From assembly GCA_015847255.1 (NCBI GenBank), contig JADLZK010011578.1:1-64000 (forward strand): DNA of 64,000 nt, in the 5' to 3' direction. How positions within the stretch are numbered: the stretch's first letter is position 1; every line of letters begins with the position of its first letter. The translations under genes and the position numbers were made by a program. The notes beneath the pieces are model-generated. The model was given only the letters and a program-made list of their open reading frames with translations. It was not told the origin of the DNA and made no database searches. Of the stretch, positions 1 through 13,600 are shown piece after piece. Origin of the DNA: Hyparrhenia diplandra (Eukaryota > Streptophyta > Magnoliopsida > Poales > Poaceae).

Positions 1-3000
1 CAATAAATGTACATGCACGGTTAAAGTGCCATCGGACATGTAGGTGATCTTCACTGATGCGTTAGGAGGCAACAATGGTCAAACCGCTCTCGGGTGGCCC
101 TACACCAGACTCACACATCGGACGCATCAAGAGTGCACTCGCCGGCCGTCGGAGGTAGTCAAGTAAGGTTCTAGAGCGGTTTTAGCTCACCGGACACGCC
201 CAGAGATAGGACATTTGACGCTCCGCGTGAGTTAGGTGCACGCTTCCCAGCCACACCCGCAATTTTGAAGACATGGCCCCAAAGCCTGGACACGTCAGGT
301 GCACACATGTGCACGCGTCCGATGGGAAACCCTCATCGGCCACTCTGCTAGGCAGCACTGGACGCACTAACCAGCACATCAATTGTGTAAGGACCTTGAT
401 GTCGAGAAGATGGCCCGGAGGGGGTGAATAGGCCTACAAAAAAAAATTCAGCTCAAATACAAATTAAAACCGATGGCTACACCGCCTCACCTATGTCCAT
501 GAGTCCGACACCGCTCAAACTTAGTGAAGATGGACCAAAGATACTTAATGATGATCCTGCAAAAATTCAACTCGAGATCTATCAAAACATAGTGTGGCAC
601 TATCTCACTACAATATTTAAGCAGATAGAGACAAAACTCTGCAGGTAGAAACTAGATACCCTAATCTTCTTAACCCTACAATAGAAAGATAAGATACAAC
701 TCGAAGACTATATACCACAAAACCCTAGCCAAAAAGAAGATGAATCTCAAACCCTAGAACTACTTCTCGATAACAAGAACTTCAGGAATATAAAGCTGAA
801 GCACATAGTGACACATCGATTTTCCTCGTGGAGTTCCGGCCACGCCACCAAGGTCTGGCTTATGCCCATGTTGTTGAGGTATCCACAAAAGGATTAGGCT
901 CACCACAAAGGCTAGCCCTTCCCTCACTCTCAAGTCAAGAGAATGAACTCTTGAGGTGAGGGGTAATTTCTTAGCTAAAAAGATGGTTACAAACCTCCCT
1001 AGGTTGCCACACAAAGAGGCAAGCTCAAGGGTGACGCCTAGCTGGCTAGGAGCAAGCTCCAAGAGTAACAAAACCTAAGGCCGCCAACTAAATATGAACC
1101 AAATGCTCTTTTGAGTTGGGAATCAGTAGATTCACTCTCCAATCGAAGTTTGTTGCTTTTTCTCTTAAAATCGAGATCTAGCTTGAGGGGTGAAGGAGAA
1201 ATAATGGGAGAGAGAAGAGTAGTGGTCTATTTTTCTTTGAAATGAGTCATTGGGTAAGAAGAGGTAACCATTGGGAGGGGCAAGATTGTGTATTTATACA
1301 CCTTTGGGCCAAATAGTATTTTAAGTGCGACACTACCTCACTTATAGTGCGGCATTGCCTCATTGGCCAAAACAAAAATTAGATGGTGAAATTTTGTTGG
1401 TTGTTTTGGTTGGGTAAGGTGATGTTACTTAACAAGATTTGAGCATTTGGTTCAACAGGTTGGTCGAGTTGCCCTTAGATCCCTCTTTATAGTACGACTT
1501 TTCCTAAACTCAATATTCAAAATATAAAAGAATGTAAATCCCTTTAAGCTAGTTGTCACTTCATTTGGTAGCGGGGACTCTACCATCGAACATGTTCTCC
1601 TCATTCTTATTGTGCCTTGATCATGTGACTTGAACCACTTCCATTGAAATGAGTTCACCTCCATGGCTTCAAGTCACTTCCATTAAGGATTTGATCCTTA
1701 ACACAATATGACTCCTTATAGCTTGATTAGTTCCTCGACTCAATGCAAGTACTCTCTTCTTCACCTTAGCCATAGTACCTTGGTCCCAAGCTATCGCTTG
1801 CCCTCACCTTTGCTTAGTACCTCAAAACCGTTTCCTTGCTATCTTCACCTTACCAAGTCAATGAAGCCATACTCAAGTAACATCACATTAAGCATCCATT
1901 GAATAACCATTACTTCAATATTGTGATCCTTGCTTGAGCATTTTCTAGATATGTATGTTAAGATCAATCAAGCTTCAGTTTGACTCACATAGAGTCATAT
2001 ATGGACCAACATCAATACGATCAAGCCAATTCACGGTTCCTTATATCCTCTTCATTTTAGCTTGACACTCCTAGCATTTTTTGTTCATGCAAAGCAAGTC
2101 ATTATAGAGACCAATCCAAAATCATCAATTCATGTCTCGTTTGCCTTTTGCCAAGTATGCTTGCTTTCTCATGATGCTATGATATCCCACAACATATAAA
2201 CCATTTCATTGATCCCATTTGCATTGTTGTCTTTTGCTTGAACTAGATTGTTTCCATAATCTTCCAATACAACAATATCTAATTTTGGCCTTTACTTTAA
2301 CACTATGTGGAATATTGTCAAGTTTGCCTACTTAATGAACTTTGAATATACTTGTTGATACACAATCCACAAATATATGAAATAGACTCAATTTCTATTC
2401 AAACACACCGTTTCACTTCACCTTTTAATTTGCTTCCAAATAGCCAACACACCAAGTGTTCAAGGTGTAGCGTTCGATTATGTTAGCATTTTCCAAAATT
2501 CTTATGTTTTTAAAGGTTAGAAGTTAGCACACTAGATCCTAAATCCATTGACATGAATGTTAGACCTAGTCGCGGTCAAAAGTTTTTGAAGTATTTCTCC
2601 TCTTAATAGTTCATTGGCTATCGATCTTAAATGACTCACACTCTATATGGTGTCTTGAATGCAAACCAAAACTAGCACTATGGATATACCTTTGTCTTGA
2701 GCCCATTTTTGTTTTTCTCTTTCTTATTTTCTAAGTCCAAGTACTTATCATCTTTTGGATCATCTCCATGCATTCACCATGACCTCCATGCTTCACCACT
2801 TGGCTAGGATTTATCTCACACTAATTCACACTTAAGTAGAGAGATTAGACATAGGGTTTCATCAATTAGCCAAAACCAAACTAGAGATCTTCAGGTGTCT
2901 TTTCTTATGATAATGTCTCTAGTTGAACAATACAAACATAGCTTGTGAGGGTTTGTTGGTATTTATTACGAACACAAAATGATCAAAGAGAAATAATTCA

Positions 3001-3660
3001 TAAGCACATGAATATCGATGTAGCACTTCACCTGGTAGTATATCTAGAGTATCGTATTTATCCACATGGAGAAGGTGAGAGAGTAGCTGAGTCTTAAGCT
3101 TAATCCCCGAGCAACAATCAAGGACGGAGAGGATAGAGATATAAAAAAGATCATGAAGGTTGTCTAGTTCTTACCCTTGCAAGCTATGCTAGTATTATTC
3201 TAATGGAGATATTATCATAAGGACACCAATAGAGGGTGCTATTCTTAGCAATCACACCCTACTTGGCCTATAAATGGAAGGTGGACTACAAAGGATTCAC
3301 AGGGCGAGAGGTCACCCATATGAGCTACCATCGATGCAGAAGATAGGGTGCATTTATGAGTAACTAAGCTTACACTACAAATAATACTTCAACTCAAGAG
3401 CTACAGGAATTGAAGTACAGAGTCGCAAACCTTAAGAACAATGTTACTTGCTCAAATATCACCAGAGTCTCAGAAGCAAGCTCCGCATGGAAATTAGCTA
3501 AAGAGGAGACACCAACAACCGACACTTTCTCCAACTCTTCCCTCCACTCTAGCTCTTTGTCTCTAAATAAGACTAGTCATAATCTCTCTTTTGGGGACTA
3601 CAAGACTAACCTTCTCTTGATGCTTGGCTCTTTAATTCTATCTAGGGCTTCTAAATTCTA
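1..3660. repeat. Repeat-derived non-coding region, probably LTR-retrotransposon remnants
   Basis: I see no credible host gene here; open frames are short and unlike any family I know. The first 430 bases carry several copies of the words CGGAC and GGACGC, read on either strand, and are followed at about 408-435 by a 'gatggcccggagggggtga' stretch of the kind seen in LTRs of grass gypsy-type elements. A similar CCGGACGC-rich block stands beside real gypsy pol remnants at 61.1-61.4 kb, which supports a retroelement origin. The rest (about 440-3400) is AT-rich without long frames, as in decayed internal or LTR sequence. No boundaries, primer-binding site or target duplication could be fixed, so the family assignment is inference. 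Confidence 0.4.
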
Positions 3661-3664
3661 GAGA

Positions 3665-3746
3665 AGGCTTAGGGTTTCTGCCTTGGATTGAATTCTAGCG
3701 TCATCAAGGCTTAGGGTTTTGCCTTGGATTGAATTCTTGCGTCACC
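3665..3746. repeat. Two-copy tandem repeat, about 41 bp
   Basis: Two adjacent copies begin with 'aaggcttagggttt' (3665 and 3706) and continue through 'gccttggattgaattct'. They differ by a few substitutions and one base of T-run length. The unit contains a single telomere-like AGGGTTT word, not an array. It lies upstream of the TOR promoter region. Confidence 0.8.
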
Positions 3747-3749
3747 AAA

Positions 3750-4554
3750 GCTTAGTGCTTCTAGTCTCAAAGAATCAAAGACTAGCATCCACCATATGCC
3801 TACGTGCGGGCAAACAAACATGGGGAGCATCGCCGTGCGTCTCCTCGGTTGATGGCAGGAAGGAAGAAGATGACAACGGAGAACATGTGCAAAGCGTCAA
3901 TCGACGAGACAAAAAGAGGTAGTAGCGGACACACGAGCGCATGAGGCCCACCTAAGACACCTCTACCACCATGCACGGCTAGAGGAAAGAAGGGAGAAGC
4001 ACTTTGCGCAACAAAGAGAGTCGAGTGAGGGGGCAAAGTGAAGAGCGGAGGGCACAAAAAAAGGGAGCACCAACGAGGACAAAGGATGAAAGCCCGAAAA
4101 AGCCCACATAAGCCACCATCGGGAAGCCCAAAGAACGTTTCCCAGGCGTTGGGCTCTCAACGTGCGTCTAGCGGGGCCCACCCAGGCCCCCAAACACAAG
4201 GTTAGACATTGGAGCACTGGACGAGATAGCCTGTGGGGCCCGCGTGTCATACAAACCGCTAGTTTTCCCCTCTTGTTCGTTCTTCTCCTGTTCACCGTTC
4301 CGCCATCGCGGCCCAACCGCGCCGCCGCTCAGCCGCGCCGTCGCCCTCCTCGGCCTGCTTGCTCGCGTGGAGCGTCCGCGTGAGTGAGACAGAGAGACGG
4401 AGCAAGACGGCGTCTCGGTGGACGAGCGCGTTCGGCCGATTTGAGAGAGCGAGCTCGTCCATTCCTGCCGTGTGCGTTTGCGAAGTTAAACCCGTGTCGG
4501 TTCCCCGCCTCCACCGCTATCCGGCGTGCCGGCTGTGGAGCCGCCAACACCACC
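3750..4554 (+). promoter_or_regulatory. Probable TOR promoter and 5' leader
   Basis: GC content rises sharply from about 4140 to 4550, as is usual around transcription starts of grass genes, and the first recognised TOR exon follows at 5351. I cannot identify a TATA box or the start site. Frames here, such as 4359-4598 and 4384-4689, do not match any known TOR N-terminus. Confidence 0.35.
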
Positions 4555-4600
4555 ATGAAGCCCTCGCCGCACTTCTCGGATATCGGGAAGAAGCCTAAAG
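4555..4600 (+). other. Candidate first coding exon of TOR, porin-like
   Basis: An ATG at 4555 in good context (caccATGaag) opens a frame reading MKPSPHFSDIGKKPK, ending at AAAG|GTACAC, a good donor in phase 1. Exon 2 (from 5351) reads DVIAAALRKHVEEEA, and the TOR match is clear from RKHVEE onward. Joined as written the frame is off by one, and removing one G at the acceptor (ctagGatg) would restore it. The known plant TOR N-terminus (a longer low-complexity stretch ending near a 'RGNPK' segment) is not seen. The exon instead resembles the short first exon of mitochondrial VDAC porins, which typically start with a 'YSDIGKKARDLL'-like sequence and have an intron near this point. It could be the real start, a captured exon or a chance match. 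Confidence 0.35.
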
Positions 4601-7600
4601 GTACACCCAGCTTCCTTCCCAGGATGCGCTCACGGAATCCCTTGGTTTCGCTGAAAATAATCGAGATTCCATCTTGTACGCAGATTTGATTGCTAAGGAC
4701 CACGCATTTAACATCGCGGCTTACATTTCGTCTGGAGCGGTGGGTGCCTCGCTTTCCTCTTCCCTCAGATTCCTCAGAGTACTCCACTTTTGCGTGTCCA
4801 CTAGAGCTTGACTCAACGACTAGGTTTGGGGCTAGGGTTTTCCTCTGTTGTGGGTTTGTTGTGGATGCTATGCTAATTTGCTTAGATAAATGAGTGCGCA
4901 TTGCACTAGTTCTTTGTTGCTCAGTAGGCCACGAAGCTAGTACTGGCTGGTGGTGGATGGATGGGCGTGGGTTTCTGTTCTGATCGTCATACTGGATACT
5001 GGTTGGATTACTTGCTGTTGTTGCTCCTTCTGTTTCTATCTCTATGCCACACTAGTAACTAGTAACGGTGGGGGAACATGTGGGGTTTACGTTCATTGGT
5101 AACATCCTTCCATTTTGGTGCTATGCGTATGTTATATGTTGATTGTTAAGCTCCTTCAATAAACTTGTTACTGGAAGGGTTTATTTCCAGGTTTAAACTT
5201 TCTGGACTGTTAAACCTCTGAACTATTTGGTATTTGGCATGATTCTTTTGTTCCATCAAGGCGTCAACAAATACTTCACGTTGATCTGTACACTTCTTTG
5301 TTTTATGTATCCTGTAACTATATATGATTGTGCTTTTTGGTTGGCACTAGGATGTTATTGCTGCTGCGCTCCGTAAGCATGTTGAGGAGGAAGCCCGAGA
5401 TCTTAGTGGTGAAGCTTTTTTAAGGTTTATGGATCAGCTCTATGAGCAGATATCTAGTTTACTGCAGAGCAACGATATCGCTGAAAATTTACTGGCTCTC
5501 CATGCTATTGATGCTTTAATTGATATGCCCTTTGGAGAAGGTGCTTCCAAAGTTTCTAAGTTCGCCAGCTTTGAGAAATGTATTTGAAGCAAAGCGCGAC
5601 CCTGAAATCCTAGTTCCAGCAAGTGCAGTGCTGGGTCATTTAGCAAAAGCGGGGGAGCAATGACTGCAGATGAAGTGGAGCGACAGGTGAGCTACATTGG
5701 CTCAGATTTGCTTGACAATATGTTATCGTTTTCTTTTGCTAACATCCTTTCTTTTAAAGATTAAAACGGCTTTGGGGTGGCTTACTGGTGATCGAAAGTG
5801 GAATATCGCCGGTTTGCAGCTGTACTCATTCTCAAAGTAAGTTGAACTGATCAACCTTTTTGCAATCTTTTACATGCAAATAAGCTTTCCATTGTCAATG
5901 CAGTCACATTTTTTTGTCTTGCTTACTATTACTTCATATATTACTAAACATGGTTTCATCAAAAAAGAGCTAAACTAAACATGGGTGGCTTTTGTGCGTA
6001 AAGTAGTGCATCATTTGTTCATTCGTGGATGCATGGCTGAATTTGATACATATACTAGCACAGCATACAATCTCTCTCTCTCTCCCCTTCTGTACCGAAT
6101 CCGCAAGAACTAGCATATGCCCTGTAATGAGTCATGTCGATCACATACTGCTACTAGAACCATGGAGTATTGTATATACTCCCAGATTTGTGATTTGTGA
6201 AAATGATATATGTATTTGTGATTTATGTTGATGTATCTGAATCACTGTCAGCATTGTTCCCATATGAGCTACTCTCTAATTTCTACAAATCTACATTTTC
6301 CATACTGTAGGAGATGGCTGAAAATGCATCGACAGTTTTCAATGTTCATGTTCCTGAGTTTGTAGATGCTATATGGGTAGCACTGAGAGACCCTAAACAG
6401 GCTGTTCGTGAAAAAAGCAGTTGAAGCCTTGCGTGCTTGTCTCCATGTTATTGAACCACGGGAGACTTCGTTGGCGTGTACAATGGTAAGACTAATTTTT
6501 ATGTTCACATTCTTTTTTGCAAATTTGGTATCTATGTGTCATTAAACCAGAATGTGTGTTAACTGTTAACTTACTTTAAATGGTTAACATGGTATGGAGA
6601 TTTAATTTGAATAGTTCTGTAGTCACTCATTTTTTCATATATTATTTAACTTGATCTATAATTTAGCTGGAATCTTCTCAATTAATGGAGGACTAACCAC
6701 TGATGAAGTAGTGCTCTGGTTTTCTTGTTAAGGGATCTGGTTGTCAATTTGGAATTAAGTCGCGGTACAGTGTGTGTAAATGACCCAAAATTGGCACATA
6801 GAGTAAGTTTTTGGCAATTGGAATGTGTATTTGATAATCTATCAAGAGTTGATCGTGGTAAATAACTGAAAATCAGAACTGTTAGAAGAGAAAAGAACAA
6901 AAAAAAATATATAACAAATATACTTCATCGAATGTTGAAAATTGCTTTGAGCTTTATTTAGACATGGGTGATTTGTTAGTGTCTTTGACCTTGTTGCTTC
7001 CACAGTCACTTGTAATAGAAATTTGTTTGTACTTTGTTATGGAAAGTGCTGCCATAAATGATAGCAGTGTTGTGTGGAATGAAGCCATGCTTGTGCAGCT
7101 AGCTCTGGTGTGCCAAAAAAGTCATCCTCATCAGACAATGACTTTGATGGCTTGCTTTTCCCAACTGATTTGTACTTTGATTACAAAAGTTCCATTTTCG
7201 TAAGAAAATGGTTCACATAGTAAAAGTGGCAGACTGACTAGATATGAAAAAATAGATGTAGTTTTTTGGTAACTTGTTTCATGCAAGCTCATATATGATC
7301 TGTACCAGCCACCCTTTCTATCTAAAGCTTTCGCAAGCCTCAGTCTCTTGAACGGTCGAACCAGTATTTCCAATCTACTGGTCTAAATTCATAATTAACT
7401 GGTCAAGATTTAAGAGCATGTTGACATTTAATTTTTCCGGTCTTTAAAAGTTTATTGTGTATGGGATTCTTTGTGGCCAGTTCTTTTTTTGGGACTAACT
7501 GTTATGAATAAGTGAATAACTCTGCTTTCAGGGCCTTTTTTTGTTGTGTCCATTGCAAATAATTTCCACAACTCTTCGTCAATTCACTTCTGCTATACAA

Positions 7601-10600
7601 CTATGGCGGATTCTCTGTCTTACGTTTTAATCTTTGATTATATCAGGTATTACCGCATGTGTGAAGCCGCACAAGTTGGACTTGGCAGGAATGCTTCTGT
7701 TCATAGTATTCATGGCTCATTATTGGCTGTTGGAGAATTGCTGAGGTAACTTACTGTTTGGTTGGATGACTTTCTTTTTCTTAGAAAAAAGATGCCATGA
7801 TATTAGTAATCACTCTGAGAATATTCATCCTTATTTGATCCTCTCCACACTTATTGCATTTCTTCAATTATGAGATGCATGTCTAATTATTTAATTTGTG
7901 AACAGCGATACATCGTGTATCATGAAAGAAGTAACACAACATCATTTAATTCGACAACAATGTCCAATATCTGATTCTCTAATTTTGCATGGAATATTAT
8001 AGGAATACGGGGGAGTTTATGATGTCTCGGTACAGAGAAGTGGCTGATATTGTCCTCGATTATTTAAAGCATCGCGATCAGCTTGTTCGACGTAGTATAA
8101 CATCACTTCTTCCTCGAATTGCCCACTTCCTGCGTGACAGATTTGTGACGAATTACCTGAAGGTTATTTTTATTACCACAATTTATGTTCTGTTGTTTTC
8201 CTTTCCCCATTTAACATTGTGTCATAGTAGAAGATAGGAATGTTAAAATTGTGCTGTTCCTGATGAGTATTGTTATCCTTTCCAGATTTGCATGGATCAT
8301 ATCTTGTTTGTTCTACGTACACCAGATGAGCGCTAGTGGTTTTGTTGCACTTGGAGAGATGGCTGGGGCTCTGGGTGTTGAACTTGTGCCTTATTTACAA
8401 CCAATTACTTCACATTTGCAAGATGCGGTAAATGCTTTGGCAGCCCTATGCTACTCAGGCGTTTACTTGAAAATTGTTGTGCTTATCTGAGATTGTATGC
8501 AGATTGCTCCTCGGAGAGGAAGGCCATCACTTGAGGCAATTTCTTGTGTAGGAAGCTTTGCAAAAGCTATGGGTCCTGCAATGGAACCTCATATTCGTAG
8601 TGGATTGCTAGATGCTATGTTTTGTGCTGGTCTTTCCGATAAACTTGTAGATGCACTCGAGTCTATAAGCATAAGGTAAGAATGTCTTGCTTTTAGTTAA
8701 TTAGTTCCTTTCGTTTTTTATTCTCTACTATAGGGATGCTATGTGACTATTTTTTTCGTACAGCATCCCGTCTTTACTACCCACAATACAGGAGCGTTTA
8801 TTGATTGTATATCTCAAGCACTACCAAAGTCATCAATAAAGCCAGGTGGTTCTGTTGGTCGAGCAAGCAGGTCAAACAGTTTGCAGCAGTTTGTGGACTC
8901 TAATAGTCCTGCTCTTGTGCAACTTGCATTGTGGACTCTAGCAAACTTCAACTTTAAGGTTTGAAATGCTCTAGTAAACTGACTTATGGTAGTGTCTTTG
9001 AAACTTAAATATGCATTTGTTTCAGGGCCATGAACTTCTGGAATTCGCTAGAGAGAGTGTCATACTTTATTTGGAAGATGAAGATAGCAGTACAAGAAAA
9101 GCTGCCTCGTTGTGTTGTTGCAAATTAGTTGCACACTCCCTTTCTGCTTCCTCAACTTCACAGTTCGGTGCAAATAGGGCAAATCGTATTGAGGAGCTAA
9201 GCGCCGCCGACTTGTAGAGGAGGTCCGTATGAAAATTTATAGTTTAATTATATTTAAGCATTGCTACTTTGCCTTATGTGTTAACAATATTTCTCATTTT
9301 GATAAGGGCAATTAAATTAAATGGATAAGTGTTAGTGTCAGGTAAAAATTTAATTGGGTGTAGCTAACTGCAGATCAATCTCATTTGTTGCACATATGTT
9401 GAAGCATACCTTGTTTGGGTTTTTAATTATCTGCTGTTAGTTTATTGAAATATTATCATTGCTACTTCAGTATCACTGTGTCAAAAATCAGATCTGAACT
9501 CCATACTGTGTTACCGCATACACATCTCTCTTTTTTTTTAATAACTAATTGTATCGTGTGCTTGCAAGCCTTTTATGTGAGGTGAAGTTAATCATTGTAT
9601 CGTGTGCTTGCAAGCCTTTTATGTGAGGTGAAGTAATCATTGTGTAGAATCCGCCTGTTACACAGGAACTTGTGAACTTTATGTTAATATAAACTGTTAG
9701 TAGTAAATAAAAGAACAACATTGGAACAGTTTGTATTTTTATGCAGAAGTAAATAATAGTAATACTTAGCTTCAACATGGCCCTTTTTTTTTTTTATAAA
9801 AAAAAAGTACTAGTCATTGTTAGCTTCTAGTCATTGCAGCCATGTTTTGATGGGCTTAGATGTACTCCCTCCGCCCCCTATATAGTAGCCCTATGGCAGC
9901 CATGTTTTGATGTGGCTTAGATGTACATTATGCTGTACAACATGGATTGACTGTCATTTTGAGAAAAAAAACATGGATGGAGTTTTAAGTTTTTAACAGT
10001 ACCATTCATGCAACTTCTAGTAAATGTGCTAATTTGCCATTCCTTACACTGACTAATCTCTGGTTTAAGCCACATATTAGAGGCATTGGAATATCCATCT
10101 ATGTCAACTAACACATGCTTGGTTTGAACTTTAAAGTGCATAGCTTACCCGAATATGAGACACAATATATTATAAACTTGGTTTAATCTTCTTATGTTTA
10201 TCATGGGAGGCCAACTATAATAGTTATTCGAATTAAATGGAAATAACAAACCTTTTACCACATTGTGTGCCTTTATGAAGTTATTACCAATTTCTCTGAA
10301 TAGATGTGATTATTTTAATTGTGCTTGAATGGAGTTATTTTTAGCCAAGTTAAATTTCTCATATGGAGCTTTAGAGCTGAATATATAGTGTATGGAAGAG
10401 GATTATGTGAGCAAAGTGGAGAGGGGAGGCAGAACATGATAGACTCAGAGCTATTTATTGAAATCTGGACTTCTAGTCAGATCCTTTAACAAAACATAAA
10501 TGGGAAATGGCTATGCATATAATACTTTACAACTGAGTTGTGATCAGTGTAATTTTGTTGGTCTGGTGTGCATCTAATCCCTGTTTTGAACTAGTCGCAT

Positions 10601-13600
10601 TTTGAGATGAGATTTTTCAAAAGTTGAGACTTGGTTATTGTTTGTCACTATGTTCTTTTGCCATAGGGGCTCAGATGATCATAATGATAATTATATCTGT
10701 TACCATTCTTACCTTCATCCACAGATAGTGGAGAAGCTTCTTATGGCTGCAGTTGCTGATGCCGATGTTGGTGTTAGAAGTTCGGTCTTCAAGGCTTTGT
10801 ATCGAAATCCAGCTTTTGATGATTTCTTGGCCCAAGCTGACATCTTGACTTCAATCTTTGTTGCCTTAAATGATGAGGTACACTGAACTGCAGGTTTATC
10901 TCATTAACTAGGCCTGTTATATCTGTTACCTGCTGCTTCAATGCGACATCTATTCACCTGTTCTTTTTTTGTTGTTTATAAAAGTAAATATGGTGGGGTG
11001 TTTGATTTAAGTGCTGTACAAACTAAATGACAGAGATTGGATCCCTTTTTATACTTCTAATACACTAGGACGTTTTCCTGACCAATCATGTATGTTCCAT
11101 CATCTAGGGGAGTAGTATGGTTTATTTCCTTTTGATGTTTTGGTGGCTAATCCACTAGTATGGTTTGCAATTCTAACTCCCACCTCAAGGAAATAGTAAA
11201 TTTATGACTTTCTCACAAGAAGAGGACTTGTGAAATAATAAACCAGAGAAAGGTTCTCAATATGGCTCATTCTATAATATGGAGTTACTTTCAATTGCAT
11301 GCAGATGCTCTTTATTTGCAGTGTCTTAAATTCTAAACGAACAGCAAAGTTCCAATTTTGCATGGCTTCCATGAGAAATCTGATACTACAGTAGATTTTA
11401 ATTCGGTACAATATAACAATAATACTTCATTCCATAAGCAATGAGGCTTATATACAAGATATGGGTCCAATGTCCATAGGTGAACGTGAACCCCTGTTTC
11501 AAAAGAGTTGCCTAGGTGTCCAGGCGTGCCAAGCTTGTTTTGGGGAGCAGTGGTGCGGTTGTTTCCTAGGCACAGCCTAGATGCCTAGTCGCCTTTGAAA
11601 CCATGACGTGAATCCTACGCTGGGTCGGTCAAACTTTTTTTTTTTCCCTCAAACGCCGAAGGGCTGTGTGTTATTTGAAAGAAGTACACTTATATAAACT
11701 TGATGTGCACTGTTGTAATATTGTTTCCTATTCTGTTTTCTTTCTTGCTTATAAGTACATTTTTAATGTTCAATCACCCTTTATAATGTTGACAAATGAT
11801 CTGTTTTACTGTTTGAATACTTAGGAATATGATGTCAGAGAATTGGCAATTTCTGTTGCTGGCCGATTGTCTGAAAAGAATCCTGCATATGTACTGCCTG
11901 CCCTTCGTCGCTATCTTATACAGTTGCTCACATATCTTGACCAGAGGTTTAAATCACACATGTTTTTTGATAATAAATGTGGTTACATCATGTTGCTCCA
12001 GGATTTTGCTCATGAAAGTCTGTCATTTGCAGTATGGATAGCAAGTGTAGAGAGGAAAGTGCTAGATTACTCGGTTGTTTAATTAGGAGCTGTGCACGGC
12101 TCATTCTTCCTTACATTGATCCAGTTCACAAGGTTAGCAAGAATTGAAATCAATACTTGTGTTTATCTTGTAAATTTGGCTTCTTACATTGGTTTTGTTT
12201 TTAGGCGTTAGTGACTAGATTGTGTGAAGGAACGGGACCAAATGCTAATAATGCTCTTGCAGCAGGAGTGCTTGCCACTGTTGGAGAACTGGCCAAAGTG
12301 GTTAGTCTTCAGTTCCTCCATATGTGGTGTTTGTGTCCTCATAATCGCACAGCTTTTAATAGTTTGTTCTGCATTATAGGGTGGCTTTGCTATGAGGCGA
12401 TATCTTCCTGAGCTGATGCCTGAAGTTGTGGATGCTCTTTTAGATGGAGGTGCTGTTAGTAAAAGGGAAGTGGCTGTGTCAACTCTGGGACAAATTATCC
12501 AAAGCACAGGGTATATTCTTCTTTTTTTTTCTTTCTTGTGTCCTCTTTGATTATATATTTCACATTCCAACCCATGTTTTAAAAAAAAACGCTAGACACT
12601 AGGTGAACGCTTGCCTATGGTTTAGAGTTTTTTGTGATTAAATGTAGATTAAACATGATTAAACGTGTGTTGTGATTAAACGACACTGTGATTAAACGCA
12701 ATGCTAGGCCACAGTTCAAAGTTTAATCAAGTTTAAATGATGTTTAAAAAACGTTTTTTAAAACAGGGATTCCAACATAGGTTTCTGTATTCCGTTAAGT
12801 AGATTTTTGCAACTAGTATTTGCTTGTTTGTCTGAAGTTTCTTGCCACTTTGAGCTTATAATTGTTCATGTTTTACATATGCCCTCCAGTCACAGATTCT
12901 TCCTGTTTTCAACTATTCAGTGAAAATTTTGTAACTTTAACTGCAATATCATTAAAAATGGTTTGAAACATGAAAATTATCTATTGATTTCTTTTTGGAA
13001 AGTACTTTCATAATTCCGTAAGTTTGTTAGACTTTATGGACATGTTCTATGAGAAACTAGTTTCAAAGCTACGCTTTGGCGACTTTTGCGCGTTGTTCAA
13101 AACGTTAATATTACTGCATCTTGAACATGATTTATGTTCTTTTGTATGTGTGGTTCACCAGCTATGTTATTGCCCCTATAACGAGTACCCGCCATTGCTT
13201 GGCTTACTCTTGAAGTTGCTGAATGGTGAATTGGAATGGTCAACTAGACTAGAAGTGCTGAAGGTAGTTTCAATTTCTGTTTAAAGTTTTTAAAAATTGT
13301 ATAACACTCCTGACCAACTAATAAGTCAATATTTTTTTCCTCAGGTTTTAGGGATTATGGGTGCATTGGACCCTCATGCACACAAGCGAAATCAGCATAA
13401 TCTACCTGGTCAACATAGAGAGGTCCTACGGCCAGCAATCGATACTGCACAGCATATTGTTTCCATGGAAGAATTACCAACTGATTTCTGGCCATCTTTT
13501 TCGCATCTGAGGACTATTATTCAACAGTATGGTTTTATGTTCCTTCATTAGACATCTGAGATTCAGGTGTTACCCTATTTCAGCTTATTCCCATTTTGCT

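Noticed and set aside
3665..3746. Telomere-like AGGGTTT words
   Set aside because: Only one per 41-bp unit, so not an interstitial telomere array.
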